From Streptomyces monashensis (GTDB lineage Bacteria; Actinomycetota; Actinomycetes; Streptomycetales; Streptomycetaceae): a DNA stretch of 64,000 nucleotides. The translations under genes and the position numbers were made by a program. The stretch is from positions 147,632-211,631 of the forward strand of contig NZ_MLYO01000055.1 in NCBI RefSeq assembly GCF_001866665.1. Direction: 5' to 3'. Positions 33,878 through 42,164 of this stretch are shown here, one piece after another. How positions within the stretch are numbered: position 1 is the stretch's first letter; each line of letters starts with the position of its first letter. A model generated the notes under the pieces. It was not told where the DNA came from, did no database searches, and saw nothing but the letters and a program-made list of their open reading frames with translations.

Positions 33878-34057
33878 CTATTCGTCGTCCTCGTCGTCCA
33901 GGCGGGCCAGCCAGGTCGCGAGACGTTCCACCGGTACCTCGAAGTCGGGGTTCAGGTCGACGAACGTGCGCAGCTGCTCGGCGAGCCACTCGAAGGTGAC
34001 CTCTTCCTCGCCGCGCCGCTTCTCCAGTTCTTCGATGCCTCGGTCGGTGAAGTACAT
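33878..34057 (-). CDS. 59-residue DUF6104 family protein
   Basis: A short gene, MYFTDRGIEELEKRRG... ending in DDEDDE. It reads without break from ATG 34057 to TAG 33878-33880. It is acidic (Glu/Asp rich) with an N-terminal amphipathic helix and no membrane segment. It matches, from memory, the DUF6104 family, small conserved proteins of unknown function restricted to streptomycetes and relatives. It is followed by a 25-bp perfect hairpin and is divergent from the conflict-type operon that begins at 34253. Confidence 0.8.
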   Translation of the reverse strand: MYFTDRGIEELEKRRGEEEVTFEWLAEQLRTFVDLNPDFEVPVERLATWLARLDDEDDE

Positions 34058-34252
34058 GGATGCCGCTCCGTCGTTCAGTGCAGGGATAGGGCCGCTCCCG
34101 GGCGGGAAGAACCCTCAACCTGTGAGAGGTGGAAGATGCCGCTTTTCCGCCTGGGGAGCCTGGCGAGAACAGGAAAATGATAGGCAGCCGCCTGCCCCGG
34201 CGGGCGAGCGGTCCGCGCGGGGCGCGACGGGGCGAGGGGACGGGGGAGCGTG

Positions 34253-34789
34253 ATGGACGCGGAGTCGACGGCGTTGACGCGGGTAGCGCGGATCCAGCTG
34301 CCGGACGGCACACCGGTGTGGGCCCGGATCTCCGGGGCCGAGGAGCTTGCCGCGCCGCCGGGGGGACACCCGCCGGGGGGACTGTCGTACACGGACACCG
34401 GGTTCGCCGAGCGGGTGGAGGCGAGCGTCGAGAGCCTCCAGTCGCTGATCACCGGTGTCGCGCGGTCACTGTCCGGCCCGTTGCGGGCGGTGCGGCCGGA
34501 CGAGGTGAGTGTCGAGTTCGGCATCGAGCTGACCGCGAAGGCCGGAAAGGTGGTGGGCCTGCTCGCGGACGGCGAGGCCAAGGCGGCCATCACGGTCACC
34601 CTGACCTGGCACGGGGACGGCCCGCCGGACCCGTCGTCCGGGGACGCCTCCGCCCCCCGGCCGGCCCACGGCCCCGACGGCGTGCCCCCGCCCCCGCGGA
34701 CCCCCGGCCCGGCGTCCGGTACCGGCGCGTCCACCGGCGCTCGGGGGCACGGGGGTGTCGGGGACGGCGGCGTCGGGGGCACGGCATGA
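34253..34789 (+). CDS. Trypco1-domain (CU044_2847 family) protein
   Basis: 178 residues. The first ~125 residues are a compact alpha/beta domain (RVARIQLPDGTPVWARIS, later VSVEFGIELTAKAGKVVGLL) that matches the trypsin-co-occurring domain family. It is followed by a disordered Pro/Gly/Ser tail. The family is found next to trypsin-like proteases in NTP-dependent conflict systems; its biochemical role is unknown, and it may bind or guard the protease. GGGGGAG precedes ATG 34253. The TGA overlaps the protease start as ATGA. It is the first gene of the eight-gene block. Confidence 0.83.
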   Translation: MDAESTALTRVARIQLPDGTPVWARISGAEELAAPPGGHPPGGLSYTDTGFAERVEASVESLQSLITGVARSLSGPLRAVRPDEVSVEFGIELTAKAGKVVGLLADGEAKAAITVTLTWHGDGPPDPSSGDASAPRPAHGPDGVPPPPRTPGPASGTGASTGARGHGGVGDGGVGGTA

Positions 34790-37113
34790 CGCAGGGGTAC
34801 GACGGGGGCGCACCGGACGGCTTCGACGCTGCCCGGCTTGCGCTGCGTGAACTCGTTCTCGCGGCGACGGTGCGCATTCATCACGCGGGTGCCGGGTATG
34901 CCCACGACGAGCCCGGCAGCTTCCTCGGCAGCGGATTCTTCGTCGCGCCGAACTGGGTTCTGACCTGCGCGCACGTGGTTCACGCCGAGGAGGGGGGCGA
35001 GGTCGTCGTGGTGTACCGGACCAGCCCCTACGACGACCCGTGCGCCGTGCCCGGACAGGTGGCGGCGACCCTGCCGGAGCACGCCGGCCGTCTTGTCCCC
35101 GGCAGCTGGCCCGCCCCGGATCTCGCGCTGGTCCGGCTCCGCGAGCCCGTCGGCCACGCGTGCGTGTACGTCTCCGAGCGGCCCAACCCGCACTTCGGCG
35201 GGACCAGGGTGTACTACGCGGGCTGGACGGGCGCCCGCGGCCGGCTGGAGATCCTCGACGGGTACCTCTCGGTCCAGGGGACGATCAGCGCCTGGTCACC
35301 GGAGGAGCAGGTGCGCCTCGGGCAGAACGACCTGCCGCCCGGTGTCTCCGGCGGGCCGGTGATCGACCCCGTGCGCGGTGAGGTCGTCGGCGTCCTGAAG
35401 TCCCGCGCGGACCACGGGGCGGGGGGCACGTCCATCGGCGTCGAGCAGCTGCGCACCCTCCACCGGAGCGACGTCCGGCGCGAGGGCGCCGAGGGGAACG
35501 GCGACCACGCGGGCGGCGCCCTCCCGGGCCCGGCCGACCCGAGCCCGGCCCCCTCCGGCCGCGGCCCTCTCGGTGACGCCCCTCCCGGCGGCACCCACCC
35601 GGGCGCCGACCCCTCGAGCCCCGTCCGCCACAAAGACACCACCGGCCCCACTGACCCCATCGAGCACATCGACCTCTACCAGGCCGTCTTCCACGCCCAC
35701 GACCGCTATCACCGCGACCGTCAGCAGCCCTCCGACTCGGCGGCACCCACCTGGGCCGACATCCAGGGCGAGCTCGGCGCGCGCCCCGGGCGTGCGCTCA
35801 GTCCGCACGAGCGAGGGGAGCTGCTCGGGCGGCTGGCCGACCTGCCGCCCCCGGTCAGCACCCGCGCTCTGCTCGGCATCCTCGGTTCGCTGCCCGGCTT
35901 CCGGCTGCCCTCCCTGGTGCCCGCGCCGCGCGGCTGGCGGGACGGCCTGGGCGTGCTGTACGAGCACGCGCGGCAGGACGAGGCGCGCAGGCTCGTCATC
36001 GGCTACGCGATGCGGATCCTGCTGGCCGACCGCGACCGCACGCGCAGCGTGCTCGCCGCCGAGCGGGCCCTGTGGGAGTGGGTGTGGCACGCGTCGACGG
36101 GACTCGACAGCGGCTACCGCACCGAACTCGCCCAGCAGCGCGAGGAATTGCTCGGCCGGGAGCGGGCCGGTCGGGAACGGGCCGGTCACGGGCGGCCCGA
36201 CGACGATCCCGGCCGGGTGCCGGAGCGCCCCGCCCCGCATCCGCCCCTCGCGCCGGCCGGGCCGTCCGTGCTGCTGGTGGTGCTGTGCCGGGGCTGGGAG
36301 CCCGACCGCTGCGACTGGTCGGTCTCCGTCGCGGACGCGGACGGCGCGACGACGCTGCTGCACGAGACCCAGCGCACCGCGCTGGCCGACCTCGACGGCC
36401 GGGCGGCCGCCGCGCTCACCGAGGCCTTCCGGCAGTGCGACGAGCCCGGACGGCCCGCCCCCCTGTACGTGGCCCTGCCCCACCGGCTCCTGGACACGCC
36501 GGTGGACGACTGGCGGCTGCGGCCGGACGGCGTCCCGGTGGGCGTCGAGCGGCCCGTGCTCATACGCTGCTCGGACCGTGACCAGTTGCCCGACGAGGAG
36601 TCGCGGGGCCCCGGCGCCTGGCCGGCGGCGGCCTGGGAGCCGTACGACGACGGGGACGGCGAACGCCGCGACCGCTGGCGCCGGCTGCACACCCGTCAGG
36701 CGCGGGCCGAGGTGCTCGACTGCGACGACGGAGTGCGCAGGCCCGTACCGGACACCCCGGCGCTGCGCGGCCTCGCGCCGCACGACGTCCCGGTGCTGTG
36801 CCGCCTGGGCGACCAGCGCTACGCGAGCGACCCCGCCTCGCTCGGCCGGATCCTGAACGCCGGCTTCGGGGTGGCGGTGTGGCGCCGCAGGCGGTGGCGA
36901 CCCGAGTCCGTGTGCGGCGAGTTCCACCGGGGTGCCAAGACGGTCGTCGACGACGGCGTCGGGGTGGCCCTGCTGCCCGGGGTGGTGCACGGGCTGCGCC
37001 GACAGGTCCACGCGGGGCTCACGGAGGCCTACTGGGCCCATGGAATAGCACTGTTGTACGACGACCCGCACAGCCCCCTGCCCGGAACCGGAGATCTGCT
37101 GGAGGCGCCGTGA
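34786..37113 (+). CDS. Trypsin-like serine protease with C-terminal VMAP-type domain
   Basis: 775 residues. The N-terminal S1 protease domain (~20-230) keeps the triad: His63 in LTCAHVVHA, Asp112 in PDLALVRL, and Ser188 in PPGVSGGPVID. A disordered Pro/Gly linker follows (~235-285), then a helical domain (~290-470) resembling effector-associated regions, and a C-terminal alpha/beta domain (~505-775) like vWA-MoxR-associated protein C-terminal (VMAP-C). No signal peptide, so it acts in the cytoplasm. In the ternary systems described by Aravind and colleagues, such proteases are the effectors that MoxR and vWA components control. The start overlaps the Trypco1 stop. Confidence 0.88.
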   Translation: MTQGYDGGAPDGFDAARLALRELVLAATVRIHHAGAGYAHDEPGSFLGSGFFVAPNWVLTCAHVVHAEEGGEVVVVYRTSPYDDPCAVPGQVAATLPEHAGRLVPGSWPAPDLALVRLREPVGHACVYVSERPNPHFGGTRVYYAGWTGARGRLEILDGYLSVQGTISAWSPEEQVRLGQNDLPPGVSGGPVIDPVRGEVVGVLKSRADHGAGGTSIGVEQLRTLHRSDVRREGAEGNGDHAGGALPGPADPSPAPSGRGPLGDAPPGGTHPGADPSSPVRHKDTTGPTDPIEHIDLYQAVFHAHDRYHRDRQQPSDSAAPTWADIQGELGARPGRALSPHERGELLGRLADLPPPVSTRALLGILGSLPGFRLPSLVPAPRGWRDGLGVLYEHARQDEARRLVIGYAMRILLADRDRTRSVLAAERALWEWVWHASTGLDSGYRTELAQQREELLGRERAGRERAGHGRPDDDPGRVPERPAPHPPLAPAGPSVLLVVLCRGWEPDRCDWSVSVADADGATTLLHETQRTALADLDGRAAAALTEAFRQCDEPGRPAPLYVALPHRLLDTPVDDWRLRPDGVPVGVERPVLIRCSDRDQLPDEESRGPGAWPAAAWEPYDDGDGERRDRWRRLHTRQARAEVLDCDDGVRRPVPDTPALRGLAPHDVPVLCRLGDQRYASDPASLGRILNAGFGVAVWRRRRWRPESVCGEFHRGAKTVVDDGVGVALLPGVVHGLRRQVHAGLTEAYWAHGIALLYDDPHSPLPGTGDLLEAP

Positions 37114-37222
37114 CGCAGCGCGCGCGTTCCCTCCAGTTCCTCTTACCAGGCGTCCTGAGGGTCGATAACGTGAGGCACGTTCGACGGCTGCGGTGGCGGA
37201 CGAGTGACGACGAGGATTGGAC

Positions 37223-38239
37223 ATGACCGAATCCAGTGAGTGGCTCATCTACCGAGGCGCCGGGGAACCGCACGACGGGATGAGCCGGCTCCCGCCGCCC
37301 CCGCCTTGGCGGGACTTCTCCGGCCGGGACGCGGACGGCGACAGCTCCCAGGACCGCAGGCTGGGCGCACACCGGCACCTGGCCGAACTGCACCGGCCCG
37401 GCGCGGAGGAGCTGGAGATGATCAACGCGGCACTGTATCTGCGCCGCCCGCTGCTCGTCACCGGCAGCCCCGGTGCGGGCAAGAGCACCCTGGCCCACTC
37501 GGTGGCGTACGAGCTGGGGCTGGGCGAGGTGCTGCGCTGGTCCATCGTCAGCCGGACCGCGCTCCAGGACGGGCTGTACCACTACGACGCCATCGCCCGC
37601 CTCCAGGACGTCCAGATCGCGGCGCAGGGGGGCGACGGCGCGGCGGCGGGCAGTCCCGGAGCCGTGGAGGCCATCGGCAGCTACATCCGGCTCGGACCGC
37701 TCGGCACCGCCCTGCTGCCCTCCGACACCCCGCGCGTGCTGCTCATCGACGAGCTGGACAAGAGCGACATCGACCTGCCCAACGACCTGCTGAACGTGCT
37801 GGAGGAGGGCGAGTTCGAGATACCCGAGCTCCAGCGCATCGCCGACCGGCTGCCCGGCGGCGAGGCCGAGGTGCTCACCGCCGACGGCGTCAAGGTCCGG
37901 GTGCGTGACGGCCGGGTGCGCTGCCGCGCCTTCCCGTTCGTGGTCCTCACCAGCAACGGGGAGCGCGACTTCCCGGCGCCGCTGATGCGCCGGTGCATCC
38001 ATCTGGAGCTGGACCGGCCCGACCACAACCGACTCGCCACCTTCGTCCGCGCCCACCTCGGGGTCGAGGCCGCGCGGGCGGGCGACGACCTGATCGCCCG
38101 CTTCCTGGAGCGTTCCCGCAGCGAACTGCTCGCCGCGGACCAGCTGTTGAACGCGATCCATCTCACCGCGGCCGCCGCCCCGCCGAGCCGCGAGCGCCTC
38201 GCCGATCTGCTCATCCAGCGACTCGACCGTTCGAGGTGA
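37223..38239 (+). CDS. MoxR-type AAA+ ATPase of the conflict system
   Basis: 338 residues of AAA+ core. Walker A GSPGAGKST is at residues 81-89, Walker B RVLLIDELDKSD near 171-182, sensor 1 LTSNGERDFP near 247, and the arginine-finger-like APLMRRC follows. The insert between Walker A and B (YHYDAIARLQD) is typical of the MoxR group. These chaperone-like ATPases remodel vWA-domain partners; here the next gene encodes such a protein. ATG 37223 has GAGG 7 nt upstream. The 109-bp gap from the protease gene may hold a second promoter. Confidence 0.92.
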   Translation: MTESSEWLIYRGAGEPHDGMSRLPPPPPWRDFSGRDADGDSSQDRRLGAHRHLAELHRPGAEELEMINAALYLRRPLLVTGSPGAGKSTLAHSVAYELGLGEVLRWSIVSRTALQDGLYHYDAIARLQDVQIAAQGGDGAAAGSPGAVEAIGSYIRLGPLGTALLPSDTPRVLLIDELDKSDIDLPNDLLNVLEEGEFEIPELQRIADRLPGGEAEVLTADGVKVRVRDGRVRCRAFPFVVLTSNGERDFPAPLMRRCIHLELDRPDHNRLATFVRAHLGVEAARAGDDLIARFLERSRSELLAADQLLNAIHLTAAAAPPSRERLADLLIQRLDRSR

Positions 38240-38246
38240 GGCGTTG

Positions 38247-41200
38247 ATGCCCGACGCAGCGGCACGCCACGGCCCGTTCCCGCCCGACCCCTCCGGCCGG
38301 CCTGACGCATCCGCCCCCGGCTCCGGCTCGGGCCCGCCCGAACCGCCCGGGCCCGATGCCTCCCGTGACGGCAGCGGCGGTGGTGGTCTGCTGGCCGAAC
38401 TCGTCTGCCGGTTGCGGGAGATCGGGATGGATCCCGATGCCGAGGAGCTCAGCGACGCGTTGTGGCTGGCGCGCTGGACCGGGGCGGAGGACGAGGGCGA
38501 CGGCGAGGGGGACGCCGTCGGCGGCGGGCAGGGCTCGACGGGAGCGGGGACGGGCGAGGCAGGGCCCGGGCCCGCCGGTGGGGGACAGGTCGCCCCGGCT
38601 GCCGTGCCGCCCGCCCCGTGGGGGGAGCCGGAGGCGGACGTCCCTCTTCCCGACCGGCGTGTGACGCTGTACCCGTTGCCACAGGACGGCGCCCCGAGCA
38701 CCCGCGCGAGCGGGCGGATCAGGGCACTGCCGATCGGCGTGCCCGCCGCCCCCGCGCTGCCCTCCCTCCTCGAACTCCAGCGCGCCCTGCGGCCGTTGCA
38801 GGCCTACCGCAGTGCCGCACCGGCGCTGCGCACCCGGCTGGACGAGACGGCCACCGCCGAGCTGAGCGCCCGCGCGGGCGGTCTGATCCTGCCCGTGTAC
38901 CGCGCGGTGACCCGGCGGGACGCCCGGCTCCAGCTGGTGCTGGACGCGGCGCCCTCGATGCGGGTGTGGGACCGGATGTTCGCCGAACTCCACCAGGCGT
39001 TCGCCCAGCTGGGCGCCTTCGGGGACATCCAGGTCAGCCATCTGCACACCGGCCCGGACGGCACGCCGGCGGTCAGCCGCAGCGCGGACGCCCACGCGGC
39101 CCCGCTGCACACCGTGGAGCGGCTGAGCGACCCCACCGGCCGCCGGATCACCCTGCTGGTCAGCGACTGCGCGGGCCCGCTCTGGCGCACCGGCCGGGCG
39201 CACCGGCTGCTGCACCACCTCGCCCGCCTCGCCCCCGTCGCCGTGCTCCAGCCGCTCCCGCAGCGCCTGTGGAACCGCACCCTGCTGCCCGTGACGTACG
39301 GCGAACTGACCCGCGGCGACACCCTGGGCGGCACGAGCCTGCACGTGCGCACCCACGGCGGCGCCCCCGTGGTCCCGCCGCCGGGCGTGCTGCCCGTACC
39401 GGTGCTGCCGCCCGAGCCGGTGGCCCTCGGCGCATGGGCCCGGCTGCTGTCCGGGCCCGGCACCGGAGGGGTGCCCGGCGCGGTGGGCTGGGTGCGTCCG
39501 GACCAGCCGCCCGCGCCGAAGGCGCGCCCTGCGCGCACGCCGACCTCGGTGGAGCGGGTCAGCAGGTTCCGGGCCGCGGCCTCCCCGACCGCCGGCCGGC
39601 TCGCCGTCTATCTGGCGGCCGCCCCGCTGTGCCTGCCGGTGATGCAGCTGGTGCAGCGCACCATGCTGCCCGGCTCCGGCCCCTCCGAACTCGCGGAGGT
39701 GCTGCTCGGCGGCCTCGTCCGGCGCGCCGAGGAGGAGTACGGGCCGGACGCCGCCCAGTGGTACGAGATGGACCCCGACGTGCGCGAGGCGCTGCTGTCG
39801 ACGCTCGGCCGGGACGAGGCCGTTTTAGTCCTCAAGCATTGTTCCGAGTACATCGAGCAGCACTTCGGCAAGGGCGGCGCCAACTTCCCGGCCCTGGCCC
39901 TCGCCCAGCTCGCCGGGGCGGCCGACACCGTGCCCGACGCCCCGCCCGACGACGCGCCCGAGCGGCTTCCGGCGCCCGCCGCGGACCCGCTGCCGGCCTA
40001 CGCGCCCGGCACCGGCTACTCCTCCGCGGAGGACGGCGACAACGGGGACGCGACGCTGGTCCCGCAGCCCTTCGCCGAGGTCGCGGCCCGGGTGCTGGAG
40101 CGTTTCATGCCGCTGCCCGAACCGTTCCGCGGCGAGACGCCCGGGGAACGGCCGACGCATCCGGCGGTGGTCCGGGCCCGCACCCTGCTCGCCCGGTTCG
40201 ACGCCGAGGGCATGGTGCAGGACGCCATCGACGCCGTACAGCTGCTGCGCGGTGCCACCGGGCACGAGCGTCCGGCCGGGGCCGACCCCGAGCTGTGGGC
40301 GGAGTACGCCTACGCCACGCTGCGGCTGTGGGAGGTGCAGGGCGGGGCCGAGCTGCTGCGGGAGGCCGAGACGGCCGCCGAGCAGGCCGTGGCGCACCCG
40401 CACGCGCTGCGCGAGAGAGCGGCGCTGGCCCGGGTGCTGCGCGCCGCCGCCACCGACCGCAGGCGCCGCGGCGACCAGCACGGCGCCCTGGGCCTGCTGC
40501 GCCGCGCCGACCGGGAGTACGCGGTGGCCTGCGCCGCGCCCGGACTGGACCCGAAGGAGGCGCTGCGGCTCACCCTGGAGCGGGTGGGCGCGCTGGAGAC
40601 GCAGTGGCACCTCGGCGGCGACGACAGCGCGCTGCTCCAGGGCGCGGTCGGCATGCTGGAGGCGTTCGCCGACATCTGGCCCGACCGCCGGGACCGCCCG
40701 CCCGAACTGCCGCTCGCGCACGGCCGGTTGCTGTTGCGCCTGGCGGCCGCCACGACCGACCCGGAGCAGGCCCGCGGCTATGCCGAGCAGGCCTGCGGAT
40801 CCCTGCGCGACGCGCTGACGGCCGAGGCGGCGCAGGAGAGCCCGGGCGGCGCCGACCGGGCCCAGGAGCGCGTCCGGGCCCGCCTCGACCTGGTCGACGC
40901 CCTGCTGATGTCGGGCGGGGACCTGGCCGAGGCCCAGGACCACGTCGAGGAGGCGCTGGCGGGCACCAGCAGCCGCGGCCTGCGCGCCCTCCTGCAGGTG
41001 CGCGCCGGACGCGTCCGGATCGCCCGGTACACCGAGTCGGGGGACCTGCGCGAACTGCGGGACGCCGCCGACGCGTTCGCCCTGGCGGCCGCGGGCATGC
41101 CGAGGGACGCGTCCGGCCACTCCGACGTCCTCGCCGAGTGGGGCGAGGCGCTGCTGCGCCGCGCGGTCGCGGAGAGCGCGGCACGCGCGTGGGAGCCGTT

Positions 41201-41744
41201 GTCCCAGGCGATCCGCGTGCTGCGGGACTGCCGTACGGAGACGCCCACGGGCAGCCGGCACACGGCGTACCGGCTGCTGATGCTGGGCCGCGCGCTGATC
41301 CTGCGCTACCGGCTGCGCGGCGACCGGGTCGACCTGCGGGAGGCGGAGCACCTCTTCGGCCTGGCCGCGGCGGACGCGGCCGACGCACTGCTGGCCGCCC
41401 GCTGCCGGCTGGAGCTGGGCCGGACGCAGTACGAGGCCTACCGCAGCCTCGGCCGGCCCACCCGCCTGGACGACGCGGTGGACGCCTTCCGCTCGGCGGC
41501 CGAATCCGCGCGGGACGCCGAGGAGGAGGCCGAAACCGAGCGCCGACGGCTGGACGCGGTGGAGGTGGGTGCGCAGGCGCACCACTGGCGGGGTATGTCC
41601 TACGAGGCGGCCGCCCGCCCCCGCGCGGCCCGCGAGGCCTACCGGGCGGCGCGCGCCGAGTGGTCGAGGCTGCCCGACCCGAGCCTCGGCACGGGCGGGC
41701 CGACGGCGGCGGACACGGCGGAGCGGCTGGCCGAGCTGGAATGA
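38247..41744 (+). CDS. vWA/SAV_2336-type protein with TPR-like C-terminus
   Basis: 1165 residues. An N-terminal SAV_2336-like helical module is near residues 47-80 (LVCRLREIGMDPDAEELSDAL), a vWA-like domain near 225-400 and a helical repeat region of TPR type near 640-1165. The MIDAS start reads LDAAPSM (Asp233, Ser237), so the DxSxS motif is only partly kept. It is the adaptor that pairs with the MoxR ATPase and protease in ternary systems. ATG 38247 follows GAGGTGAGG. It contains a TTA leucine codon (39825-39827, residue 527), the only one I found in the window, so its translation should need the bldA tRNA. Confidence 0.87.
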   Translation: MPDAAARHGPFPPDPSGRPDASAPGSGSGPPEPPGPDASRDGSGGGGLLAELVCRLREIGMDPDAEELSDALWLARWTGAEDEGDGEGDAVGGGQGSTGAGTGEAGPGPAGGGQVAPAAVPPAPWGEPEADVPLPDRRVTLYPLPQDGAPSTRASGRIRALPIGVPAAPALPSLLELQRALRPLQAYRSAAPALRTRLDETATAELSARAGGLILPVYRAVTRRDARLQLVLDAAPSMRVWDRMFAELHQAFAQLGAFGDIQVSHLHTGPDGTPAVSRSADAHAAPLHTVERLSDPTGRRITLLVSDCAGPLWRTGRAHRLLHHLARLAPVAVLQPLPQRLWNRTLLPVTYGELTRGDTLGGTSLHVRTHGGAPVVPPPGVLPVPVLPPEPVALGAWARLLSGPGTGGVPGAVGWVRPDQPPAPKARPARTPTSVERVSRFRAAASPTAGRLAVYLAAAPLCLPVMQLVQRTMLPGSGPSELAEVLLGGLVRRAEEEYGPDAAQWYEMDPDVREALLSTLGRDEAVLVLKHCSEYIEQHFGKGGANFPALALAQLAGAADTVPDAPPDDAPERLPAPAADPLPAYAPGTGYSSAEDGDNGDATLVPQPFAEVAARVLERFMPLPEPFRGETPGERPTHPAVVRARTLLARFDAEGMVQDAIDAVQLLRGATGHERPAGADPELWAEYAYATLRLWEVQGGAELLREAETAAEQAVAHPHALRERAALARVLRAAATDRRRRGDQHGALGLLRRADREYAVACAAPGLDPKEALRLTLERVGALETQWHLGGDDSALLQGAVGMLEAFADIWPDRRDRPPELPLAHGRLLLRLAAATTDPEQARGYAEQACGSLRDALTAEAAQESPGGADRAQERVRARLDLVDALLMSGGDLAEAQDHVEEALAGTSSRGLRALLQVRAGRVRIARYTESGDLRELRDAADAFALAAAGMPRDASGHSDVLAEWGEALLRRAVAESAARAWEPLSQAIRVLRDCRTETPTGSRHTAYRLLMLGRALILRYRLRGDRVDLREAEHLFGLAAADAADALLAARCRLELGRTQYEAYRSLGRPTRLDDAVDAFRSAAESARDAEEEAETERRRLDAVEVGAQAHHWRGMSYEAAARPRAAREAYRAARAEWSRLPDPSLGTGGPTAADTAERLAELE
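39825..39827 (+). promoter_or_regulatory. In-frame TTA leucine codon (bldA control point)
   Basis: Residue 527 of the vWA/SAV_2336 protein is encoded by TTA, within the run GAG GCC GTT TTA GTC. The codon is in frame with ATG 38247 (offset 1578, divisible by 3). In Streptomyces TTA codons are read by the developmentally regulated bldA tRNA. Confidence 0.9.
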
Positions 41745-41795
41745 GCGCACCGGCGCCAAGACGCCGGTGCGCCGGAGAGGGAGAGGGGAACGGGG

Positions 41796-41993
41796 ATGGG
41801 CACACGGGACGAGAAACCCCCGCCGGAGAACGCCGGACCGCTGCCGGACCTGCCGGTGCCGGACCTGCTGGGGCTGGACCTGGAGGAGCTGCGCACCGTC
41901 GAGCATCCCGTCCTGAAGGAGGTGCTGACGGGCCTGCGGGAGCGGGCGGAGCGGCCGAGCGAGATGCTCTGGGGCTTCACCAACTGCCTCTGA
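41796..41993 (+). CDS. fxsA: FxsA-like peptide precursor with FTNCL C-terminus
   Basis: 65 residues with a Pro/Asp/Leu-rich leader (LPDLPVPDLLGLDLEELRTV) of the FxsA type, a helical middle, and the C-terminus WGFTNCL. FxsA peptides normally end in F-x-S-x-x; here the third position is Asn, so the core is F-T-N-C-L. FxsB-type radical SAM enzymes form a cyclophane between an aromatic ring and the residue two positions later, and Asn is used in that role in related systems (Xye, YxN). A GGAGAGGGAGAGGGG ribosome site lies before ATG 41796. The gene sits between the vWA gene and fxsB. Confidence 0.83.
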   Translation: MGTRDEKPPPENAGPLPDLPVPDLLGLDLEELRTVEHPVLKEVLTGLRERAERPSEMLWGFTNCL

Positions 41994-42164
41994 GCCCCGG
42001 CGGCCGCCTCCACGTCCCGGTCAACCAGGGGCAGAAGAAGCCAACTTCGGCCGTCGGGGTTTGCGCCCGGTCGCTGGCCGGGAATGCGCGTCCATACGGG
42101 CGGAGAGAGCCGTGGCCCGCGCTCGTATCGCAGCCGGCGGGGCGTACGGCATGGGGGTGCTGGA
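41994..42164 (+). other. 171-bp leader region of fxsB
   Basis: No gene is supported. It contains a small hairpin, CCCGGTCGCTGGCCGGG, near 42066-42082, and ends with a purine-rich stretch before the fxsB GTG. It may hold processing signals within the fxs transcript. Confidence 0.4.

Noticed and set aside
42084..42164. N-terminal extension of FxsB from ATG 42084
   Set aside because: The 27 extra residues are Arg/Gly-rich and unlike the family; the GTG at 42165 begins where homologous proteins begin.
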